DNA of 64,000 bases from Methylocaldum sp002005105 (GTDB lineage Bacteria > Pseudomonadota > Gammaproteobacteria > Methylococcales > Methylococcaceae), in assembly GCF_051027545.1 (NCBI RefSeq), contig NZ_CP194902.1, positions 2,170,001 to 2,234,000 on the forward strand, read 5' to 3'. Shown piece by piece: positions 1-9,010 of the stretch. The translations under genes were made by a program, and so were the position numbers. Within the stretch, counting starts at the first letter, position 1. Each line of letters begins with the position of its first letter. The notes under the pieces are model-generated. The model was given only the letters and a program-made list of their open reading frames with translations, had not been told where the DNA came from and did not search any database.

Positions 1-1
1 T

Positions 2-775
2 TCGAAAAAGCCTTTTGTTGCCGTCAATGCGGCTGCGATCCCGGATAGCTTATTGGAAAGCGAACTGTTCGGTTTCGAGAAGGGGGCGTATACCGGCGCG
101 ACTCAACAAACCAAGGGCAAGTTCGAATTGGCCGACGGCGGAACCTTTTTTCTCGATGAAATCGGCGATATCCCTCTATCGCTACAACCGAAGCTCTTGC
201 GCGTGCTGCAGGAACGGGTCGTCGAGCGGGTCGGAGGACGGCAGCCGATCAAAGTCGATGTGCGCTTGATTTGCGCCACCCACCAAAATCTCTCGAAGCT
301 GATCAGTGAAGGGAAGTTTCGAGAAGACCTTTATTTCCGCATCAACGAAATGATCATCAACATTCCGCCGCTCAGGGAAAGAACCGGAGATGTGGCGGTT
401 TTGGCGCGCGCTTTCCTGGACAAGTTTGCGCAGCAAATGCGTCGTGCAAACATCCTCGGTTTCAGCGATGGAGCGCTGGCCGCCATGGAAACCTATCATT
501 GGCCCGGAAATGTTCGGGAGTTGGAGCATAAGGTCAAGAGAGCGGTGGTGATGGCCTCGGGTCCTCTCATTGATGCCAAGGATATGGAGCTTGCACCGGG
601 CGAATTCAAACGGCGCTTATGGAGTTTGCGGGAGGCTCGCGACATGGCCGAACGGCAAGCGATTTGCGCTGCCCTGAGCGAAGCCGGCGAAAACGTCACC
701 AAAGCGGCTGAAATCCTCGAGATTACACGCCCAACGCTTTATGCACTCTTGAGCAAATTCAATCTTAAGATTTAG
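2..775 (+). CDS. prsR: Sigma-54-dependent response regulator PrsR, C-terminal part (5' end outside window)
   Basis: The frame is open from the window edge, so the receiver domain and the start of the AAA+ domain are missing. The visible part has the sigma-54 contact motif GAYTGA (about nt 83-100), the Walker B region FFLDEIGD, the sensor block [10 protein letters not shown] and the [10 protein letters not shown] segment. It ends in a Fis-type helix-turn-helix ([20 protein letters not shown]). The usual cysteine of NCAAIP is Ala here. The prsT gene follows after 9 bp, which is the order of PEP-CTERM/exosortase polysaccharide loci, so this is most likely PrsR, an activator of sigma-54 promoters for exopolysaccharide genes. 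A generic NtrC-family regulator is the alternative. Confidence 0.85.
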   Translation, partial: SKKPFVAVNAAAIPDSLLESELFGFEKGAYTGATQQTKGKFELADGGTFFLDEIGDIPLSLQPKLLRVLQERVVERVGGRQPIKVDVRLICATHQNLSKLISEGKFREDLYFRINEMIINIPPLRERTGDVAVLARAFLDKFAQQMRRANILGFSDGALAAMETYHWPGNVRELEHKVKRAVVMASGPLIDAKDMELAPGEFKRRLWSLREARDMAERQAICAALSEAGENVTKAAEILEITRPTLYALLSKFNLKI

Positions 776-784
776 GAGGTTGAT

Positions 785-3541
785 ATGGCCCGCACGCTTC
801 AGGCGCTTATCCTGCTAACGTCGGTCATCGGTCACGACTGGGCGAGAGCCGAAGTGGACCTGCTCAAGCAGGCTCAGGATTACATCCAAAAGGGTGAGAT
901 TAAGGCGGCGGTCATTCAGCTGAAAAACTTGCTGCAGAGCGACCCGGAAAATGCCGACGCGCGCATATTGATCGGGGAGTCGTATCTCAAGTTGGCTGAT
1001 GGCCCGTCGGCGGTTAAAGAGTTGGAAAAAGCCCGAGACTTGGGGGCGTCAAAAGAAAAGTGGATCATTCCCCTGGCGCGGGCCTATCTGTTGCAGGACA
1101 AGCCGAAAGCCGTTCTGGACCAAATCAAGCCGGAAGACGATTTGACCGGTACGATTCGCGCTCAAGTGTACGGCATTCGTGGTTTGGCTCAAATCGCCCT
1201 GCGGGAGCCGGAGCAGGCAAAGGAAAGCTTCGATGCAGCCCTGAAGTTCGACTCGACGGCGAGCGACGCCTTGTTGGGACTTGCCATGCTTGAGGTGCAG
1301 CAAAAACAGTACAAGAAGGCGATCGAATACGCCAATCAGTCCATTGTCAAGGATCCCAAGAATGTAAGCGGATGGATTATTTTGGGAGAAACCAAGCGGC
1401 TGGATGGCGACCTGACCGGGGCGGCCGATGCCTTCACCAGGGCGCTTGAGGTCCAGCCTTTCGACATACGGGCACGGCTCGGGCGGGCTACGGTTTATCT
1501 CGCCTCGGGTAAGGCGGACGATGCGCAAAAAGATGTCGATGCGGTTCGAAAAGCGGCGGGAGATGTGCCGTTGGCGCTGTATCTTCATGCGGTCATAGCC
1601 TTTCAGAAGAAGGAATTTCAAGAGGCCGAAGACGCCCTCGTCAAAGTAACCAACGCGCTTCCGAATCATCCGCCCAGCAGGCTGCTTTTGGGCACGATCG
1701 CTTACCAACAGGGGAAATACGAGTCCGCGGAGAACAATCTTTCTCAATATCTCGGAGCCGTTCCAAAGCATCTGCCTGCGGCAAAGCTGCTGGCCGCGAC
1801 ACGGATGAAATTGGGACGCGCCCATGACGCCATCGAACTATTGAAGGGAGTCGAGGATCAGGCATCCAACGATCCACAGTTTCTCGCTCTTCTCGGCAGC
1901 GCTTACCTCCAGGGCAAACAATACGACTCAGCTACGGAGTATCTGGATCGAGCCTCCGAACTCGCTCCCGACGTAGCGGCGGTCAAAGCGCAGTTGGCCC
2001 TAGGGCGTATCGCGTCCGGGCAAATGGAACAGGCCGTGGTCGATCTCAAATCCGCCGTCGACCTGGATCAAAACCTGTTGCAAGCGGACGTCATGTTGGT
2101 CCTAGCCTTGATCCAGCAGAAGAAGCCGGATGAAGCGATCGAGGCGGCACGAAAACTGATGAGCAAGATGCCGGGCGACCCAATGCCGGATAATTTGCTT
2201 GGCACCGCCTATATGTCCAAGGGCGATACGGATAAGGCGCGCGAGCACTGGACGGCGGCATTGAAGCTCAATCCCGATTATGCTACCGCCGCGCTTAATT
2301 TGGCGAAGCTTGAACTCAGGGGCAACAACCATGATGCCGCGTCCCAACGTTATCAACAGATTCTCCAACGCGACCCGAAAAACTTGGCGGCGCTCATCGG
2401 TCTGGCTCAGATCGCCGAAATGCGTAAGGACTATCAAAATATGGAGAAACATCTCAAGGAGGCCCGCGAAAGAAATCCAAAGGTGTTGCAGCCGTCGGTG
2501 TTGCTGTCCCGATACTTCCTGGCACAGGGTAAGCCTTTGCAGGCGTTGGAGGTTGCTCGCGATGCCGAAGCCAATAATCCCGATCACCCATTGGCGCTTC
2601 AAAGTCTGGGCTTGGCTCAATCGGCCAACGACCAGGGAGCAAGTGCCATCGCCACGTTTAAGAAATTGGTGAGCAAGGTTCCGGGGAATCCGGAATATCG
2701 CCATCAATTGGCCCAAGTCCTGTATAAAAAGGGCGAAAAGCAAGCGGCTAGGGTCGAATGGGAAAGTGTTTTGAAGCAAGCTCCCGATTATATGCCGGCC
2801 CTCTTAGCTAAAGCGGAGTTCAACCTTCAGGACAAGAATTACCGAGAAGCATTAAAAATAGCGGAAGATATCAAGGCCAAGCACCCGAAGTTAGCTGTGG
2901 GCTTCCAAATGGATGGCGACATTCGGTTCGCTCAGAAGCTGTTCAAGGAAGCGCTCGCGTCTTATGAAAAGGCTTTCCAATTGGCTCCGAACTCGGCCTT
3001 GGCGCGGCGGTTGTTTCAGACGCGCCATGCTTTGGGGCAGGATACCGAGGCGTTTGACGGGCTGACTCATTGGCTGCAATCGTCCCAAGACGACGTCGAG
3101 TCCTGGATGATGCTAGCTATGGCTTATCAGGAGGCCGGGAGACGGAAAGAAGCCGTGGAGGCTTACGAAAAAGCTCAAAGCCTGAAGCCGGAAAACTCGC
3201 TCGTCCAAAATAACCTGGCCTGGTTGTATCAAGAATTGGGCAGCGACAAGGCTTTGCCTTTAGCCGAAAAATTGCTCCCGGCATCCGAGAATCGTCCGGA
3301 AGTCATGGATACGGTCGGGTGGATTTTCGTCCAGAACGGAAAACAGAAAGAAGGCCTGAATTTACTGCAGGACGCTGCCGTGCATGCACCCCATGTGGCG
3401 CAGATTCGTATTCATTTGGCTGAGGCTTTGGCTAAGTCTGGGCGGAAAGACGAGGCACGCAAGGAACTGGAGCGCCTGTTGAAGGAGAAGAAAAATTTTG
3501 CTGAACGGGAAAAAGCCGAGATCCTGCTCAAGGGAATGTAG
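785..3541 (+). CDS. prsT: PEP-CTERM system TPR-repeat protein PrsT
   Basis: A protein of 918 residues with an N-terminal signal peptide (cleavage likely after ARA near residue 22) followed by TPR units almost to the end (for example YKKAIEYANQSIVKDPKN and EAVEAYEKAQSLKPEN). Length and layout match the PrsT family found next to prsK/prsR. An AGGAGG ribosome site overlaps the prsR stop codon, so the two are probably cotranscribed. It is probably periplasmic and scaffolds export or assembly of the exosortase-linked polysaccharide. The role is inferred from family and context. Confidence 0.88.
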   Translation: MARTLQALILLTSVIGHDWARAEVDLLKQAQDYIQKGEIKAAVIQLKNLLQSDPENADARILIGESYLKLADGPSAVKELEKARDLGASKEKWIIPLARAYLLQDKPKAVLDQIKPEDDLTGTIRAQVYGIRGLAQIALREPEQAKESFDAALKFDSTASDALLGLAMLEVQQKQYKKAIEYANQSIVKDPKNVSGWIILGETKRLDGDLTGAADAFTRALEVQPFDIRARLGRATVYLASGKADDAQKDVDAVRKAAGDVPLALYLHAVIAFQKKEFQEAEDALVKVTNALPNHPPSRLLLGTIAYQQGKYESAENNLSQYLGAVPKHLPAAKLLAATRMKLGRAHDAIELLKGVEDQASNDPQFLALLGSAYLQGKQYDSATEYLDRASELAPDVAAVKAQLALGRIASGQMEQAVVDLKSAVDLDQNLLQADVMLVLALIQQKKPDEAIEAARKLMSKMPGDPMPDNLLGTAYMSKGDTDKAREHWTAALKLNPDYATAALNLAKLELRGNNHDAASQRYQQILQRDPKNLAALIGLAQIAEMRKDYQNMEKHLKEARERNPKVLQPSVLLSRYFLAQGKPLQALEVARDAEANNPDHPLALQSLGLAQSANDQGASAIATFKKLVSKVPGNPEYRHQLAQVLYKKGEKQAARVEWESVLKQAPDYMPALLAKAEFNLQDKNYREALKIAEDIKAKHPKLAVGFQMDGDIRFAQKLFKEALASYEKAFQLAPNSALARRLFQTRHALGQDTEAFDGLTHWLQSSQDDVESWMMLAMAYQEAGRRKEAVEAYEKAQSLKPENSLVQNNLAWLYQELGSDKALPLAEKLLPASENRPEVMDTVGWIFVQNGKQKEGLNLLQDAAVHAPHVAQIRIHLAEALAKSGRKDEARKELERLLKEKKNFAEREKAEILLKGM

Positions 3542-3577
3542 TGTCGCAACCGAGCGGGTAAAAAAAAGCGCGACACT
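3540..3577 (+). terminator. Weak hairpin after prsT
   Basis: AGTGTCGC at 3540-3547 pairs with GCGACACT at 3570-3577 across a 22-nt A-rich loop. It starts inside the prsT stop codon and is followed by only TTTC, so this is a weak candidate terminator. Confidence 0.3.
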
Positions 3578-3743
3578 TTCTCGGTGCCGGAATGTGCGTT
3601 GCCCGGGCGAGAGCGATACGGGCCGGCCCGAATGTTGCCCGAGAGAATTCTTCTGCGCTGTGGCTTTTCATGCTAGGGTCGGTCGTGGCGAGAAATCAAA
3701 TCTCACCCTTTAACTATTGCTAGAACGTTAAGTGGCTCTGCTG

Positions 3744-4424
3744 ATGCAAAAAAATACGTTAACAACGATTCTCTTCGTACTTATTCTTTCTGCCCCTGTC
3801 ACGATTTACGCCGCCGAGAAGGCCTATGTCACCGACAGATTGGAAGTTCAGTTGCGCCGGGGTCAGAGCTTACAACACAAGATTGTAAGAATGGTGCCTT
3901 CGGGCACGGCGGTTAACGTGCTCGAGAAAAATCCCCAGACGGGTTATTCCTTCGTGCGGTTGGACAGCGGTGAGGAGGGATGGATACTCAGTCGGTATCT
4001 TTCTGATCAGCCAATCGCTATCAACCAGCTGGACGAAATGACCAAAAAACTCGAGACAGCATTGGAAGAAAACAAACGGCTGAAAAGTGAACTGTCTACC
4101 GTAACATCAGGGAAACAAAGTACCGATAAGACAGCCCAACAACTTCAAGCAGAGACTACCCGCCTGAACACCGAACTGATGGCGATACGTCAGGCCTCTG
4201 CCAATGTTCTCCAAATCCAGGCCGAGCGCGATATGCTGCGGGAAAGCGTTATCAAGCTTGAACGGGAATTGGATACGATTCGCCGGGAGAAGCAAGCTTT
4301 GGATGAGGATCATCGTCAAGATTGGTTTATGATCGGCGCCGGAGTGCTTTTCGGGGGCATCGTGCTCGGAGTGGTCCTGCCGCGCATGAGCTGGCGCAAG
4401 AAAAGTGCTTGGGGTTCGTTCTAG
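3744..4424 (+). CDS. SH3-domain membrane protein of the TIGR04211/YgiM type
   Basis: From the ATG at 3744 it has 226 residues. An in-frame GTG lies 12 nt upstream, but the ATG gives a cleaner signal peptide (MQKNTLTTILFVLILSAP). The order is signal peptide, bacterial SH3 domain (about residues 25-90, with YVTDRLEVQLRRG and EEGWILSRYL), a coiled coil rich in Leu, Glu and Lys (about 100-195), and one C-terminal transmembrane helix with a basic tail. This matches the family predicted to be anchored in the inner membrane with its SH3 and coiled coil in the periplasm. The exact role is unknown. It stands alone, about 190 bp from its neighbours on each side. Confidence 0.8.
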   Translation: MQKNTLTTILFVLILSAPVTIYAAEKAYVTDRLEVQLRRGQSLQHKIVRMVPSGTAVNVLEKNPQTGYSFVRLDSGEEGWILSRYLSDQPIAINQLDEMTKKLETALEENKRLKSELSTVTSGKQSTDKTAQQLQAETTRLNTELMAIRQASANVLQIQAERDMLRESVIKLERELDTIRREKQALDEDHRQDWFMIGAGVLFGGIVLGVVLPRMSWRKKSAWGSF

Positions 4425-4617
4425 CGCCTGTAATGATTTCGGCTTAACGGATTGAATTACAGAAGCAGGCAAACCTGTCGAGACTACCCACGTTTGCGCC
4501 GAATGCTCGATTCTTCGGATTATCCTTGAAAGTTCATAATGGCCTCTAAGCCGCCAGTCGATTTGTTACTGTGTTACAAGCCGTAAATCGGCTAAGTCCT
4601 GTTGTTGGAGATTACTG

Positions 4618-6315
4618 ATGAGCGATAAAGAAACCCGTTCCTTTTCATCCCAGGTCGTCGACGGCATGGAACGGGCGCCGAGCCGGGCCATGCTGCACGC
4701 GGTCGGTTTTTCGGATGACGATTTCAAAAAGCCCCAGATCGGCATCGCGTCCACCTGGAGCATGGTGACGCCGTGCAATATGCACATCAACCGTCTGGCG
4801 GACGACGCAGCCCGCGGTGTGGATCAAAGCGGCGGCAAGGCCGTGATCTTCAATACCATCACCATTTCGGACGGCATCTCGATGGGCACGGAGGGCATGA
4901 AGTACTCGCTGGTGTCCCGAGAAGTCATCGCCGATTCCATCGAGACGGTCGTCGGCTGTCAGGGCTTCGACGGTGTCGTGGCCATAGGCGGCTGCGACAA
5001 GAATATGCCGGGTTGCCTGATCGCGCTGGCGCGCCTCAACCGTCCCGCGGTATTCGTCTACGGCGGCACCATTCTGCCCGGCTGTCTTGGCGATAAGAAA
5101 CTCGACGTTGTGTCGGTATTCGAGGCGGTCGGTGCTCGCGCCAATGACAAGATCGGTGACGCTCAATTGAAAGAGATCGAGGCCAAGGCCATTCCCGGCG
5201 CGGGCTCGTGCGGCGGCATGTACACCGCAAACACCATGGCTTCGGCCATCGAGGCGCTGGGCATGAGTCTTCCAGGCAGCTCCGCCCAGGCGGCGGTTTC
5301 GCCGGACAAACAATCGGATTGTGAAAGAGCCGGCCAGCAGGTGCTCAAGCTCCTGGAACTCGGCATCCGCCCCCGCGACATCATGAGCAAACCGGCTTTC
5401 GAGAACGCCATTACGGTCGTCATCGCGTTGGGCGGGTCCACCAACGCGGTGTTGCACCTCTTGGCCATGGCCAACGCCTGCGGCGTCGATCTGACGCTGG
5501 ACGATTTCACCCGCATCGGCGAGAAAGTACCCATGCTGGCCGATCTCAAGCCGAGCGGACGCTACGCCATGGCGGAACTGATCGAAATCGGCGGCATCTT
5601 ACCTTTGATGAAGATGTTGCTGGACGCGGGACTTTTGCACGGTGACTGCCTCACCGTCACCGGCAGGACGCTCGCCGAAAACTTGGCCGATGTGCGGCCT
5701 TACCCCGATGGGCAGGAGATCATACGTTCTCTTGGCAGCCCGATCAAAAAAGACAGCCATTTGGTGGTTCTGAAAGGCAATCTCGCGCCCGAGGGCGCCG
5801 TTGCCAAGATTACCGGAAAGGAAGGGTTGTCCTTCACCGGACGGGCGCGGGTATTCGATTGCGAAGAATTGGCCCTGAAGGCGATTCTCGATGGGACGGT
5901 CCAGAAAGGCGATGCCATCGTCATACGCTACGAAGGACCCAAGGGCGGTCCCGGCATGCGCGAAATGCTTTCGCCTACTTCCGCCGTCATGGGCAAAGGC
6001 TTGGCCAAGGATGTGGCGCTCATCACCGACGGGCGGTTTTCCGGCGGCACCCACGGTTTCGTCGTCGGTCACATTACGCCCGAGGCCTATGCGGGCGGCC
6101 CTCTGGCGATCGTTCGTAACGGCGACACCATTACCATCGACGCCGAAAGGCGCGAAATCACATTGCACCTCGGCGAGGACGAAATCCGCTCGCGGCTCGC
6201 GGAGTGGCGCCAGCCCAAGCCGCGCTATACCAAAGGGGTGCTCGCCAAGTACGCCAAGCTCGTATCGTCCGCCTCCCAAGGCGCGGTAACCGATATGAAT
6301 CTGGAGGACATCTAA
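4618..6315 (+). CDS. ilvD: Dihydroxy-acid dehydratase
   Basis: It dehydrates 2,3-dihydroxy-isovalerate and 2,3-dihydroxy-3-methylvalerate to the 2-keto acids in valine and isoleucine synthesis. The 565 residues are full length for the family. The iron-sulfur cysteines are seen in [20 protein letters not shown] and [14 protein letters not shown], and the family end signature [15 protein letters not shown] is present. A GGAG site lies just before the ATG. The gene is 4 bp upstream of argE and may be cotranscribed with argE and argA, giving a small amino-acid-biosynthesis cluster. Confidence 0.96.
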   Translation: MSDKETRSFSSQVVDGMERAPSRAMLHAVGFSDDDFKKPQIGIASTWSMVTPCNMHINRLADDAARGVDQSGGKAVIFNTITISDGISMGTEGMKYSLVSREVIADSIETVVGCQGFDGVVAIGGCDKNMPGCLIALARLNRPAVFVYGGTILPGCLGDKKLDVVSVFEAVGARANDKIGDAQLKEIEAKAIPGAGSCGGMYTANTMASAIEALGMSLPGSSAQAAVSPDKQSDCERAGQQVLKLLELGIRPRDIMSKPAFENAITVVIALGGSTNAVLHLLAMANACGVDLTLDDFTRIGEKVPMLADLKPSGRYAMAELIEIGGILPLMKMLLDAGLLHGDCLTVTGRTLAENLADVRPYPDGQEIIRSLGSPIKKDSHLVVLKGNLAPEGAVAKITGKEGLSFTGRARVFDCEELALKAILDGTVQKGDAIVIRYEGPKGGPGMREMLSPTSAVMGKGLAKDVALITDGRFSGGTHGFVVGHITPEAYAGGPLAIVRNGDTITIDAERREITLHLGEDEIRSRLAEWRQPKPRYTKGVLAKYAKLVSSASQGAVTDMNLEDI

Positions 6316-6319
6316 GGTC

Positions 6320-7486
6320 GTGAACCGGGCCATTCCGGAAACGCTCGAAATGATCGAGGCGCTCATCGAGCGCCCCTCGGTCAGTTGCACCGATCCCCAT
6401 TACGACCAAAGCAATCTTGCGGTCATCCATCTTTTGGCGGAGTGGCTGGACGGACTGGGCTTTTCTGTCGAAATCCGTGCTATCGGCGATCGCAAAGCCA
6501 ATCTGATCGCAACCCTGGGCAGTCGCGAGGATCCCACCGGACTAGTGCTGTCAGGCCATACCGATACAGTTCCCTGCGATCCCGAATTATGGTCTTCGGA
6601 CCCTTTCAAGGCCGTGGAGAAGGATGGTCGTATTTATGGCCTCGGCAGCGCCGACATGAAATCCTTCTTTGCGCTGGCCTTGGAGGCGGCAAACCGCTTC
6701 GAAGCCAAGGACTTTCGGCACCCTTTGGTCATTCTCGCGACCGCCGACGAAGAAAGTTCGATGTCGGGAGTGAAATCCCTGGTAGCGGACAAGGTGAAAC
6801 TCGGGCGTTACGCCGTCATTGGGGAGCCTACCGGTCTCAAGCCGATCCGCATGCACAAGGGCGTCATGCTCGAATCCATCGTGGTGAGGGGAAAGGCCGG
6901 GCATTCGAGCGATCCCTCCTTGGGCGCGAACGCGATCGATGGCATGCACGCCGTACTGTCGGAATTGCTGGCTTTCCGTGCCGAGCTCAGGGCTCGGCAC
7001 CGCAATCCGGCGTTCAAAGTGGATTATCCGACGCTGAATCTCGGTTCTATCCACGGCGGAGACAATCCCAACCGCATTTGCGCGCACTGCGAAACCCAGA
7101 TCGACATTCGCCCGTTGCCGGGAATGGAGCTCGAGGATTTGCACGAGAAGCTGGTAAAACGGCTGGAGCCGGTATTGGCCCAAGCCAATGGGCTTTCCCT
7201 CGAAATCCGCCGCATGTTCGAGGGATTGCCGCCGTTCGAGAGCGATGCCAACGGGGAAATCGTCCGGTGTTGCGAGGAATTGAGCGGCTACGATTCCGGT
7301 GCCGTCGCGTTTGGCACCGAGGCCCCGTTTCTGAAACGGCTCGGGCTGCAAACCGTCGTCATGGGGCCGGGCCATATCGAACAGGCCCATCAACCCGACG
7401 AGTATCTTCCGATGACTCATATCCGTGCAGGAACCGATATCCTGAGCCGTTTGATCGAACGGTTTTGCATCCGGCCCGAGGCTTGA
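6320..7486 (+). CDS. argE: Acetylornithine deacetylase (M20 family)
   Basis: It hydrolyses N-acetylornithine to ornithine and acetate. The 388 residues carry the zinc-ligand motifs of M20 peptidases: LSGHTDTVP, GLGSADMKSF, ADEESSMSG and the C-terminal PGHIEQAHQPDE. The start is GTG at 6320, only 4 bp after the ilvD stop, with a GGAGG inside the end of ilvD as ribosome site. Being beside argA fits the linear (acetyl-discarding) arginine pathway. Confidence 0.94.
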   Translation: MNRAIPETLEMIEALIERPSVSCTDPHYDQSNLAVIHLLAEWLDGLGFSVEIRAIGDRKANLIATLGSREDPTGLVLSGHTDTVPCDPELWSSDPFKAVEKDGRIYGLGSADMKSFFALALEAANRFEAKDFRHPLVILATADEESSMSGVKSLVADKVKLGRYAVIGEPTGLKPIRMHKGVMLESIVVRGKAGHSSDPSLGANAIDGMHAVLSELLAFRAELRARHRNPAFKVDYPTLNLGSIHGGDNPNRICAHCETQIDIRPLPGMELEDLHEKLVKRLEPVLAQANGLSLEIRRMFEGLPPFESDANGEIVRCCEELSGYDSGAVAFGTEAPFLKRLGLQTVVMGPGHIEQAHQPDEYLPMTHIRAGTDILSRLIERFCIRPEA

Positions 7487-7493
7487 GCGGAAA

Positions 7494-8834
7494 ATGCCTT
7501 CATCGACTTCTCCCGACGTTTTCGTTCGCTGGTTTCGCGATTCTTCGCCCTACATCCATGCTCATAGGGGAAAAACCTTCGTCGTGTCGTTCGGCGGGGA
7601 AGCCGTTGCCGATAGCGGATTCCCGAACGCGATCCACGATTTCGCCATGCTCAACGGACTGGGCGTGCGCCTGGTTCTGGTGCACGGGATTCGCCCCCAA
7701 ATCGACGCCCGTCTGAGATTCCGTGGCGTCGAGGCGAATTATCATCAAGGGCTTCGCATCACCGATAAAACGGCGCTCGAATGCGTCAAGGAGGCTGCGG
7801 GAACGGTTCGGGTGGAAATCGAGGCATTGTTGTCGCAAGGCCTAGCCAATTCGCCGATGGCCGGTGTGCGTATCCGGGTAGCCTCGGGCAATTTCGTCGC
7901 GGCAAAGCCGGTGGGCGTTCGGGATGGCGTGGATTTCCAGAACACCGGAGAAGTGAGGCGCATCGATGTCGACGGGATTCGCGGAGCACTGGACCGGGGC
8001 GATATCGTGTTGCTCTCCGCGATCGGTTACTCGCCCACCGGCGAGGTGTTCAACCTCAATGCCGAACAGGTCGCGACATCGGCCGCCATCGCCCTCAGGG
8101 CCGACAAGCTGCTGCTGTTGACGGAACAAGACTGCATCTCCAGTTCCGACGGGAAGCTGATTCGGCAGCTTACCACCGGCGAGGCCGAGGAATTGCTGAA
8201 AGACGAAAGCGCCTTAGCGAACAAGGAGGTTATTCCGCACCTCAAAGCTGCGGTCAGGGCGTGTCGCGAAGGTGTACAGCGCGCTCACTTGCTCGATCGC
8301 CACATCGATGGCGGAGTACTGCTCGAATTGTTCACCCGAGACGGTATCGGAACGCTGATTAGCCGAACGCCGTTCGAAACCATGCGCCCGGCGAAGGTTC
8401 AGGACGTTGCGGGGGTACTCGATCTTATCGCGCCGCTCGAGCAAGCCGGCGTACTGGTGCCGCGCTCCCGCGAACGGCTGGAAACCGATATCCACGATTT
8501 CGTGGTGATCGAGCGGGACGGACTGATTATCGGCTGCGCCGCGTTGCATGTGTTCCGGGAAGAACGGATGGGAGAATTGGCCTGCCTCGCGCTCCATGAC
8601 GACTACCGCGGCGAAAAGCGGGGCGAGCGTTTGCTCGAATATCTGGAGGCGAAGGCCCGCACCCTGCATCTGAATCGGCTATTCGCGCTAACCACTCAAA
8701 CGGCGCACTGGTTCCGGGAACGCGGTTTCGAACCGGCGAACACTGCCGATTTGCCCGAGGCGCGTCGGGCATCTTATAGCCTCCAACGCGCCTCCAAGGT
8801 ATTGATCAAGCCGCTCGAGCTTTCGCGATCTTGA
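7494..8834 (+). CDS. argA: Amino-acid N-acetyltransferase (glutamate acetylation)
   Basis: It makes N-acetylglutamate, the first step of arginine synthesis. The 446 residues have an N-terminal amino-acid-kinase-like fold (about 25-290, VSFGGEAVADSGFPN), which in ArgA is regulatory and binds arginine. A GNAT acetyltransferase domain follows (about 300-440) with the acetyl-CoA loop YRGEKRGERLLEYLEAKA. It starts 7 bp after argE. A structured repeat follows the stop immediately and may end transcription. Confidence 0.95.
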   Translation: MPSSTSPDVFVRWFRDSSPYIHAHRGKTFVVSFGGEAVADSGFPNAIHDFAMLNGLGVRLVLVHGIRPQIDARLRFRGVEANYHQGLRITDKTALECVKEAAGTVRVEIEALLSQGLANSPMAGVRIRVASGNFVAAKPVGVRDGVDFQNTGEVRRIDVDGIRGALDRGDIVLLSAIGYSPTGEVFNLNAEQVATSAAIALRADKLLLLTEQDCISSSDGKLIRQLTTGEAEELLKDESALANKEVIPHLKAAVRACREGVQRAHLLDRHIDGGVLLELFTRDGIGTLISRTPFETMRPAKVQDVAGVLDLIAPLEQAGVLVPRSRERLETDIHDFVVIERDGLIIGCAALHVFREERMGELACLALHDDYRGEKRGERLLEYLEAKARTLHLNRLFALTTQTAHWFRERGFEPANTADLPEARRASYSLQRASKVLIKPLELSRS

Positions 8835-8837
8835 GTT

Positions 8838-8984
8838 ATTAATCAGACCCGTAAATACCCTCCTGGTATTTCGGGCCGCCGCCCAGGCCGGTACACGCCC
8901 GGCCTGGGCTCACGCGGCTTGTCGCCGCGCTAAGAAAACCCTGCCCCGGATTAACCCGGCCTATATTTATAGGCCGGGTTAATA
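8838..8984 (+). repeat. Multi-hairpin intergenic repeat, copy A
   Basis: A ~147-bp segment between the convergent argA and glgA genes, nearly identical to the reverse complement of 32667-32814. Almost every base can pair: CCCG-t-AAATACC with GGTATTT-CGGG, an 11-bp GC stem GCCCAGGCCGG/CCGGCCTGGGC, GCGGC-ttgtc-GCCGC, and a 32-bp palindrome made of TTAACCCGGCCTATA arms. Position and structure suit a bidirectional terminator, but the conserved multi-stem plan also suits a structured RNA or a non-autonomous mobile repeat. One stem present in copy B (CCGGGGCA/TGCCCCGG) is broken here. Confidence 0.85.
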
Positions 8985-9010
8985 ATCGTCCGGGTCTTGC
9001 CGAGCGAGTC

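Noticed and set aside
6385..7716. 443-codon open frame overlapping argE and argA
   Set aside because: Out-of-frame shadow of argE: Arg/Gly/Ser-rich nonsense composition, no homology pattern, and it crosses two well-supported genes.
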